A DNA stretch of 15,314 nt from Isotricha intestinalis (lineage: Eukaryota > Ciliophora > Litostomatea > Vestibuliferida > Isotrichidae). The position numbers and the translations under genes are program-made. Positions 9,708 to 15,314 of the stretch are shown piece after piece (position 1 is the stretch's first letter; every line of letters starts with the position of its first letter). The notes under the pieces were generated by a model. The model had not been told where the DNA came from. It did not search any database and saw nothing but the letters and a program-made list of their open reading frames with translations. The DNA lies in assembly GCA_023807065.1 (NCBI GenBank), contig JAJJLU010004286.1, forward strand, positions 1 through 15,314, in the 5' to 3' direction.

Positions 9708-11330
9708 ATGAGTAATTTATTAAAAAAAGCTCTGGAAAAAAAAGCCGAAGTTCAATATCGCTATGAATATGTTGAGGTTGAATCTGAACAATCAAAAAGA
9801 ATAAGAGAACAAAATGAAAGAGAAAAAAAGAACAAAAAAGCTGCTTCAGAGAAATTACCAAGCATTATAGAAAAAACTAAAACTGATTTTTTTGCAAAGT
9901 TGAAGGGAAAAATATTGGGTGTGAAGAATAAAATAGAAGAAGTACTAAAAAAATATTCACCGTCAAATCTTAAAAAATTTCTTCAGAATTTGACAGAAAA
10001 GGAAAAAATAATGAATAAACTAATTGAAAACTTAAAAAAGGAATCAGAAAAAATTTTGAATAAATCCTATAATAATTCAAATCATTTTAATGTACTGATA
10101 TTAGGAAAAACAGGAATTGGGAAAAGTACATTAATTAATGGAATCTTTGGCTTCAATCAAAATGAAGGAGCTCTGGAAGGAGTTGGAAAGCCAATAACTC
10201 AAAAATTTGAAGAATTTGTATCAGATAAAAGAAAAGGTTTACGACTTATAGATTCTAAAGGAATTGAAATGGGAGAGTATAATATTAATTCAGTTTTTAA
10301 TACAACTAAAGAATTAATAGAAAAAAGAGCTGCAGAAGGGGAACCAGATAAATTAATTCATTGTATTTGGTATTGTTTTAAAAGTAGTAATTATAGATTT
10401 GAGGATATTGAAAAAAATACTGTTTCTTTACTTATGAATCAATATGATGATAATAATTTACCTATAATAATAGTTATAACACAAAATTATGATGATAAAG
10501 AAACAGAAATTATGACTAATTTTATAAATGATGAATTTAAGTTTTTAAACAGGGAAATAACTATAATGCCAGTAATAGCTAAAGAGAAAATAATAGAGAA
10601 AAAGAAAAATAAATTAGTTTTAGAAAAAGATGGAATTGAAGAGTTAATAAAAATTAGTTACGAAAAATCTCAAAAAGCAATTTATCCTGCCATCATCAAA
10701 TCTATAAAAGAACAAATAATTCAAACTTTTTCATTTAATACTGAAAATAATAAAAACAAATTAAAAGATGAATTAAATGAAATTATACAAAAAATTTCAA
10801 ATGAAATTACAGAAGATGAAACAATGGAAAATAGTATTTCTAAGCTTTCTTTAATAGTTGAAAAAACATTAGATATAATTTTTGAAATTCCTTTAATTTC
10901 TGAAAGTGGTAAAAAGGATATAACTAAATTTTTAGATAATTTATGTAAATGGTGCATTAAAACGCTTAATGGAATAATTTTAAATTTAGTAAAAGAAAAT
11001 TCAAATGAATTGAAAGAATTACTTTTTGAAGAACAAAGAAAAGTGAAAATAGCTCATACAGTAGATGGAACATTATCCAATGAAAAAACAATTGATCAAT
11101 ATAGAATAGAGTCTGAACAAGATTTAAAACCTTCTATAACTAAGAAAGTCTATTTTTTGGCAATTAAATATTTTTATAATATAATATCAGAAAATATAGT
11201 TAAAATGAGTGAAGAAGTAATAAAAGAACAATTCAATAAAATTTTGCCGGAGTTAAGAAACAATATTTCTGATGATAAATTAAAAGAAATATCTAATAAA
11301 ATTCTTCAAGAAATTATTAAAAATAAATAA
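9708..11330 (+). CDS. P-loop GTPase-domain protein with coiled-coil flanks
   Basis: The 540-residue frame contains a TRAFAC-type G domain at about residues 126-330. The P-loop is GKTGIGKST at 133-141, a candidate G2 Thr is T164, and G3 is DSKG at 182-185. G4 appears as ITQN at 257-260, where T-Q-N-Y replaces the usual N/T-K-x-D; a G5-like PVIAKE lies at 288-293. The degenerate G4 means guanine specificity is not assured. The first ~125 residues are Lys/Glu-rich predicted helix and coiled coil, and the ~200-residue tail is also helical. The domain resembles the MMR_HSR1/AIG1-like GTPases that are often expanded in protists and fungi; the specific role is unknown. No membrane segment is seen. 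The coding frame clearly extends upstream of this ATG but is interrupted near 9610, so the N-terminus may be incomplete. All Gln codons are CAA. Confidence 0.8.
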   Translation: MSNLLKKALEKKAEVQYRYEYVEVESEQSKRIREQNEREKKNKKAASEKLPSIIEKTKTDFFAKLKGKILGVKNKIEEVLKKYSPSNLKKFLQNLTEKEKIMNKLIENLKKESEKILNKSYNNSNHFNVLILGKTGIGKSTLINGIFGFNQNEGALEGVGKPITQKFEEFVSDKRKGLRLIDSKGIEMGEYNINSVFNTTKELIEKRAAEGEPDKLIHCIWYCFKSSNYRFEDIEKNTVSLLMNQYDDNNLPIIIVITQNYDDKETEIMTNFINDEFKFLNREITIMPVIAKEKIIEKKKNKLVLEKDGIEELIKISYEKSQKAIYPAIIKSIKEQIIQTFSFNTENNKNKLKDELNEIIQKISNEITEDETMENSISKLSLIVEKTLDIIFEIPLISESGKKDITKFLDNLCKWCIKTLNGIILNLVKENSNELKELLFEEQRKVKIAHTVDGTLSNEKTIDQYRIESEQDLKPSITKKVYFLAIKYFYNIISENIVKMSEEVIKEQFNKILPELRNNISDDKLKEISNKILQEIIKNK

Positions 11331-11695
11331 ATATTAAATGCTCGAAAGGCATATTATTTACAAAGAGAAATAAATAATATTTGCAAAAAATAAACAAGTA
11401 AAATTTATATATTTTATATTTTATTGTTTTATCTGAAAATTTATTAATAAAACTTTTAAAATAATTATTTCATATTTATGTAGAAATTTAAGAAAAAAAA
11501 ATTGGATTCATTATTGAAATTTTTTTATTTCTATTAAACAAAAATTAAATGAGATAGAATATAATAATAATTTAATAAAAAAATTGAATAAAAAAAAAAA
11601 ATCGAATTATTTAATAAAAATAGTGAAGATAATATAAATAATCGAAATAAATATATTGATAAAAATCTACAAAAAAATAGTATGAAAAAATCAAC
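11331..11695. other. AT-rich noncoding stretch downstream of the GTPase
   Basis: Almost entirely A/T with long homopolymers. Short protein-like scraps appear towards the end (for example NEIEYNNNLIKKLNK from about 11550 and NNRNKYIDKNLQKNS from about 11640), in different frames and of low complexity. They may be the start of the decayed coding fragment that follows. No RNA gene or clear regulatory site is seen. Confidence 0.5.
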
Positions 11696-11857
11696 TCCAA
11701 TAATATTAGAAGTTTTGATGAAGCTTATTATAAAAATAATTTTAATCATTATATTAAAAATCCAAATTTAATTTTTGATGATGATTCAAAATAATTATTA
11801 AGACAAAAAAATAAAAAGCAAATTAATAAAAACTCAAAAAAATTTCCTATTAATATA
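11696..11857 (+). pseudogene. Decayed coding scrap of unknown origin
   Basis: Frame 2 reads NIRSFDEAYYKNNFNHYIKN and on to NPNLIFDDDSK, then TAA, then LLRQKNKKQINKNSKKF, and reaches TAG at 11864-11866. The composition is like the host coding sequence and the internal TAA again falls where Gln would fit. It ends where the bacterial DUF362 sequence begins, at about 11858-11860. The family is not recognised, and the scrap is short enough that it could be chance. Confidence 0.35.
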
Positions 11858-11859
11858 AG

Positions 11860-12125
11860 TCTATAGTTTATATATCAGTTATAAATGCATTATCTGTTGA
11901 TTGTGATGTTCATCAAAGAAATCCAGTTATGGCTGATTTAGATATAGTTGCTTCACTTATCCTGTCGTAAAAGATCAAGAGTTTATTGATATGGTATAGA
12001 ATTCCGATGGTCTTGGAGCTCATTTATTGCAGGAGAGAATTGATAGATAAAAAGGAAGAGAAATCTTATCTTATGCAGAAACTCTAGGTCTTGATACTAG
12101 AGAATATGATTTAATTAAAATTTAA
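11860..12125 (+). pseudogene. 3' remnant of a bacterial DUF362-family gene
   Basis: Frame 1 from 11860 reads SIVYISVINALSVDCDVHQR and on to MADLDIVAS, then shifts to frame 3 for PVVKDQEFIDMV, NSDGLGAHLLQERIDR, KGREILSYAETLGLDTREYD, ending at TAA 12123-12125. As I recall the family, this matches the C-terminal part of DUF362-domain (Fe-S/ferredoxin-like) proteins of anaerobic bacteria, with Ser-Val-Asp-Cys-Asp-Cys, Asp-Ile-x-Ala-Ser-Leu-Asp-Pro-Val, Leu-Ile-Glu-Arg-Ile-Glu and a final Gly-Leu-Gly-x-Arg-Glu-Tyr. The second Cys of the CDC motif is Val here. Damage: the N-terminal part is absent; one base is missing after 11958, where a G would restore Asp of the Leu-Asp-Pro motif; TAG at 11997 and TAA at 12048 stand at Gln-like positions. 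It is non-functional. The intrinsic terminator just downstream supports a bacterial source. Confidence 0.72.
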
Positions 12126-12143
12126 AAATTATTTTAGTTTTAT

Positions 12144-12169
12144 AAGGATACTAATAGTATCCTTTTTTT
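12144..12169 (+). terminator. Bacterial intrinsic terminator
   Basis: A perfect 9-bp stem (aaggatact / agtatcctt) with a three-base loop (aat) ends in a run of seven T at 12163-12169. It sits 18 bases after the stop of the DUF362 remnant and before the peptidase E start, exactly where a Rho-independent terminator would end the upstream bacterial gene. Such a structure has no expected role in a eukaryotic genome and marks the origin of the segment. Confidence 0.85.
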
Positions 12170-12171
12170 GT

Positions 12172-12177
12172 TATAAT
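12172..12177 (+). promoter_or_regulatory. -10-like box of the peptidase E gene
   Basis: TATAAT stands 15 bases before the peptidase E ATG, just after the terminator T-run. No good -35 box lies at the usual spacing and no clear Shine-Dalgarno is visible, and TATAAT is common in such AT-rich DNA, so the call is weak. It is supported by position only. Confidence 0.35.
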
Positions 12178-12192
12178 ATTTATGGTAATATT

Positions 12193-12489
12193 ATGAATAA
12201 ATATTTTTTAGTTGGTGGAGGTAAGGTAGGTAGAGGTAATACTTCTTATGAATCTGAAATTATTGATAAAGAAGTTGTTAAAGTATCTGGTAAGGAAAAT
12301 CCTAATTTATTATTTATATGTCTTGCATCTAGTTTTAATGATTCTTATTATGATACTATTAAAAAGATATATAAAGATCTAGGATGTAGTATAGCTTATT
12401 TAAAGAAGAAAAATATTATTAATAATCCTCAAATAGTTATAGATAAGATAAATGATGCTGATATCTTTGAAAGATTGTTAATAATTTGA
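12193..12489 (+). pseudogene. pepE: 5' fragment of bacterial peptidase E (family S51), truncated by repeat fusion
   Basis: From ATG 12193 the protein starts MNKYFLVGGGKVGRGNTSYE and continues through NPNLLFICLASSFNDSYYD to INDAD. This matches the N-terminal ~90 residues of Firmicutes peptidase E/cyanophycinase-like Ser peptidases, which cleave Asp-X dipeptides. The family is normally about 200-230 residues. Homologs continue after this Ala-Asp with a hydrophobic strand and a Val-Gly-Gly-Gly-Asn-Thr motif, followed by the catalytic Ser in Gly-x-Ser-Ala-Gly; all of this is missing. At 12463 the frame runs into the repeat and ends at TGA 12487-12489 after a few unrelated residues. The fragment cannot be catalytic. 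Unlike the DUF362 remnant it has no internal stop or frameshift. An earlier ATG at 12182 closes at once, so 12193 is the start. Confidence 0.82.
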
Positions 12490-14151
12490 ATTTCGTGATA
12501 AATTAAAGTTTCATAAATATTTTTCTAAATCTTTTATAAAATTATTATATTGGTTTTAAAAATGAAAATTCAACAATAAATTTATATTGTGTTTATATAA
12601 ATGAATAGTTAGAAATGAAATTGGTAAATTCAAATAAATTAGAAAAAATATAAAATGTGTTGAAAATCCTTATGTAATTAATCTATTATATTTTAAATGA
12701 TAATAATAATTATTATTATCAACTCTAAGGAAATGGAAGCTTCGATATTTTTTTTGAAGGTAATTTGGAGCGAAAAAAAATGATTTTCAAAGAAATAATT
12801 GTGTTTTATTTATAAAAGATATAGTTTTATTTCAGAATTTTAAGTTTTTTTAATAAATAACAAGGAAGAAACTTTTCAAATTAATTTAAAGTTTATAAAG
12901 ATAGTGAAATTGATAAGATAAATTTATTTGATCCAATTAAATTTAAGTGTGCATTAAATATATACAATTAATATAAAAGACAAAGAGATTGTAAAATACA
13001 AAATATTTTTTGATTTCAAAAAAATTGAAGTTTATCAAAACCAGATTCATTTAAAGAAATTATTAATGATAATTGGATTTATATAGATAATTATATTGCT
13101 TTGTATCCTCAATTTTATTATTCTAAAAATTTAAATATTATAAAATTTGAGAAATCAGATATTATTAACTAATATAATTGGACAACTAAGGATAATCCTA
13201 TAATTATAAAATTATTATCCTATTAAAAGAAGGAAATTAAATTAATTCCAAAGATTATACATTTAATAAAATCAAAATAAAATTAATATTAAGAGGAAAA
13301 ATTAACAATTTCTTCAAATCAAAATTTATTATCTTTTGCAATAAAAAAAATATCTGATAGTTAATTTACAAATTTAGAATTAGGAAAAGAAAAGAATATC
13401 TATTTAATAATATTAGTAATGAATAATTGCTTTATAAAATAAATGATATCAATATCATTTTATTAATTTATTTTAATCTGATTTATTAGTAAATTATTAC
13501 TAATAATTCGGACACAATAACTTAGATAAAATCTAAATAAATTTAAGTTGTACTGTTCCAAATTTTTCATATTTAATTGGTTTAAATGGTTTTAAAAAAT
13601 TATTGTAATAAGATAATTCTAAATTTCATTATTTTATATATCATTTTTCAAAATTTTAGAAGAATATTCCTTGTAAAAAGAATATTATAATTGACTTTAA
13701 TAAAGCAGAAATTTTAGTATATAAATATTTTTTTCATAAGAAGAAGATTTTATTAATGGTTTTGAAATTAGAAGTAGAAGAGATCATTCATTTAAAGGAT
13801 ATATTAAATATAATATTTTACGAAATGATAAAAGATACATAAATAATTAAAAAAACAAAATATACAAATTTTACTGATTTATATATTATTAATAATACTC
13901 TTTTTAGATATAATTTTTCTCCTTTTATGAGTGTTAATAGGCTTTAATTAATGAAAATAAAAAATATTGATATATTTCAAAATTTAATCATTAATCCAAA
14001 CACTAAAAATGATGTAGAAATTTATATTTTTTTATCAAATGAAATAATTACAAATAATATTTTACCTGAGTATAGAAATAAAATTTATGTTGATTTAAAA
14101 TCTTTTAATTTTTTGGAAAAAAATAAATCATTTATTATTTCTAAATTATAA
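12463..14151 (+). pseudogene. Decayed gene of unknown family (copy 2, 5'-truncated)
   Basis: This is the same decayed sequence as 6456-8143, including its stop-free last 66 codons (ATG 13951 to TAA 14149-14151). It lacks the first ~126 bases present in copy 1, because the repeat begins inside the gene. Frameshifts and in-frame TAA/TAG are shared with copy 1, so the decay predates the duplication or was copied by conversion. The one substitution I find, at 12505, is TGA in copy 1 and TAA in copy 2 when read in frame 1, and a silent Leu change when read in frame 3. Confidence 0.6.
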
Positions 14152-14257
14152 ATTGTTAATATTTATTAAAAAATTATAGATAATTTTCAGTTTTTATGTA
14201 TAAGATAATATTTAAATTTTGATTTGTAGATATTTGTTAGAATAATAATTATATTTT

Positions 14258-15139
14258 TTATTTTAAAGTCACATTATTCCTAGAATATCCAACCATTTCT
14301 AATTCAAAAACAATTAAATTCATTTCATTTTCTTTGTCTTTTTTATACATAATAGATTTATTAAATTCAGGAGTTTGTAGAAAATAAGGATTCAAAAATA
14401 AACTAAATTTAAGAGGTCCAATTATTTTAATAGCATCATCATTTAATTTGATTACATCATTTATGTGATCTTCAGGTTTCATTTCTTCTTTTAATTCTTT
14501 TTCATTAAATATTCTAATTTTATCGTAATTTATAAAATTATAGTATTTATAATTTAAAAATGTTTTTTTATAAACAATAGAATAATAATCACCATATCTT
14601 ATATATACATCTTTTGCTTTTGAAGTTAAATTTAAAACAAAATCTTCTATTGAAAAATAACTATTATCTTGAGTATATGAATTTAATTTTCTAATAAGTT
14701 TCTCTGGATATTTATATTTTGATGGAGTGTTAAAAATAAAAACTAATAAAATAATTGAAACCACCGAAGTTATAAATAATGGGTTTTTATATTTTTTCAT
14801 ATTATTTGTAGTCATTTGGAAAAAATTTAAATTTAATTTTTTTTTACATTCAATACATAAATTTTCATTTAGTTTTTTTTCAAGAGATTTAATTTTTTCT
14901 TTTAATAATTTATTTTCTTTCATTAATCTTTCAATTGCTAATTTTTTCCTTAATCTTCCTTTTCTTGCATTTTCAGCTTTTCTTTTTTTTAATAATTTTT
15001 TATTTTTTTCATTCTCTTTAACAAATTCTTTAAATTCTTTTTCAATCATTTCCATTTCTTTGGAGGAATTTTGAAAAATTGAGTTATTTAATTTATCAAA
15101 TTCAAAAGATAAATTTGTATTAAAAACATCATCTAGCAT
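14258..15139 (-). CDS. Membrane-anchored bZIP transcription factor (copy 2)
   Basis: The 293-residue paralog has the same architecture as the 8250-9131 gene: basic region, L72/L79/L86 zipper, one membrane span at about 121-137 and a sequon-bearing tail. Residues 58-293 are identical to copy 1. Seven residues differ, all within the first 57: N4D, F10L, I14F, N27K, Q34K, D46N and T57N (copy 1 to copy 2). T57N lies inside the basic region. The reading frame is intact, so both copies could be expressed. Homodimers and heterodimers between the copies are possible because the zippers are identical. Confidence 0.85.
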   Translation of the reverse strand: MLDDVFNTNLSFEFDKLNNSIFQNSSKEMEMIEKEFKEFVKENEKNKKLLKKRKAENARKGRLRKKLAIERLMKENKLLKEKIKSLEKKLNENLCIECKKKLNLNFFQMTTNNMKKYKNPLFITSVVSIILLVFIFNTPSKYKYPEKLIRKLNSYTQDNSYFSIEDFVLNLTSKAKDVYIRYGDYYSIVYKKTFLNYKYYNFINYDKIRIFNEKELKEEMKPEDHINDVIKLNDDAIKIIGPLKFSLFLNPYFLQTPEFNKSIMYKKDKENEMNLIVFELEMVGYSRNNVTLK

Positions 15140-15228
15140 TTTTATACTTTAATAAAGATTATAACATTTTATTTTTAAGTTTCGATTTTATAATTAAATG
15201 TTTTTTAATTTTTTTACAATTAAATTTA

Positions 15229-15314
15229 AAGAATTTATTGGAGAATATATTATAATTAAAAAATCAAATTTATTATAAATGCTTTAGATGTATATAAAGA
15301 AGAAAATATATTAT
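15229..15314 (+). pseudogene. Broken copy of the 94-codon ORF, cut by the window edge
   Basis: The position matching the ATG of the 9221-9505 ORF reads AAG at 15229-15231, and one extra A near 15279 shifts the frame. Several further substitutions lie in this stretch. The alignment to copy 1 continues to the last base. The ORF is therefore not translated from this start in copy 2. Confidence 0.6.

Larger units (their letters stand above)
12463..15314 (+). repeat. Large direct repeat, copy 2
   Basis: Second copy of 6456-9305, same orientation, running to the window edge. Its left end is fused directly to the peptidase E fragment. Apart from a one-base indel near 12480 and a G-to-A change at 12505 (6497 in copy 1), I see no difference until 14970. 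From there to the edge the copies differ by about 4% with one extra A near 15279. If the unit is tandem it is 6007 bases long and would include the GTPase and the bacterial fragment. Confidence 0.93.

Noticed and set aside
10721..10957. 78-codon minus-strand frame
   Set aside because: Antisense shadow of the GTPase tail, with no independent coding signs.
11534..11749. 71-codon minus-strand hydrophobic frame
   Set aside because: Phe/Ile/Leu-rich translation of A/T homopolymer DNA opposite a plus-strand decayed scrap; it would give hydrophobic peptide by composition alone.

Overview
The window reads as eukaryotic DNA of very low G+C (about 20% by eye) with a short piece of bacterial DNA inside it. 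Evidence for a eukaryote: very long Asn-rich proteins, a bZIP transcription factor followed by a membrane segment, an atypical protist/fungus-style GTPase, no Shine-Dalgarno sites before the main genes, and long A/T-only spacers. The main genes use the standard code: the 2037-codon left gene, the GTPase and both bZIP copies all write Gln as CAA/CAG and contain no internal stop. An AT-rich microbial eukaryote, perhaps from an anaerobic or gut habitat, fits, but nothing here fixes the lineage.

Layout. Bases 3-6116 (+) are the 3' part of a giant helical, Asn-rich protein gene that is already open at the left edge. From 6330 to 8143 lies a decayed gene of unknown family, with several frameshifts and many in-frame TAA/TAG. 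It is followed convergently by a membrane-anchored bZIP gene (8250-9131, -) and divergently from that by a 94-codon ORF (9221-9505, +). A GTPase gene follows (9708-11330, +); its reading frame continues upstream of the first ATG but is broken by one missing base near 9610. The stretch 11331-11857 is mostly noncoding and carries another decayed coding scrap.

Bases about 11860-12462 are bacterial in origin: the 3' end of a DUF362 (ferredoxin-like) gene, damaged by one deletion and two C-to-T nonsense changes, then an intrinsic terminator, a -10-like box and the 5' end of a peptidase E (family S51) gene. The peptidase gene stops abruptly at about 12463, where a second copy of the 6456-9305 segment begins and runs to the right edge. 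The two copies lie 6007-6009 bases apart. By eye they are identical over about 2.46 kb, with about 4% divergence confined to the right end.

The genes do not form an operon or an evident pathway. The interest lies in genome dynamics: a large direct repeat with a mosaic identity pattern, a decayed bacterial insert fused to the repeat edge, and stop codons that seem to replace Gln in several unrelated decayed pieces but in none of the intact genes. The bZIP copies, tethered to a membrane and differing only at the N-terminus, are the most interesting intact genes.
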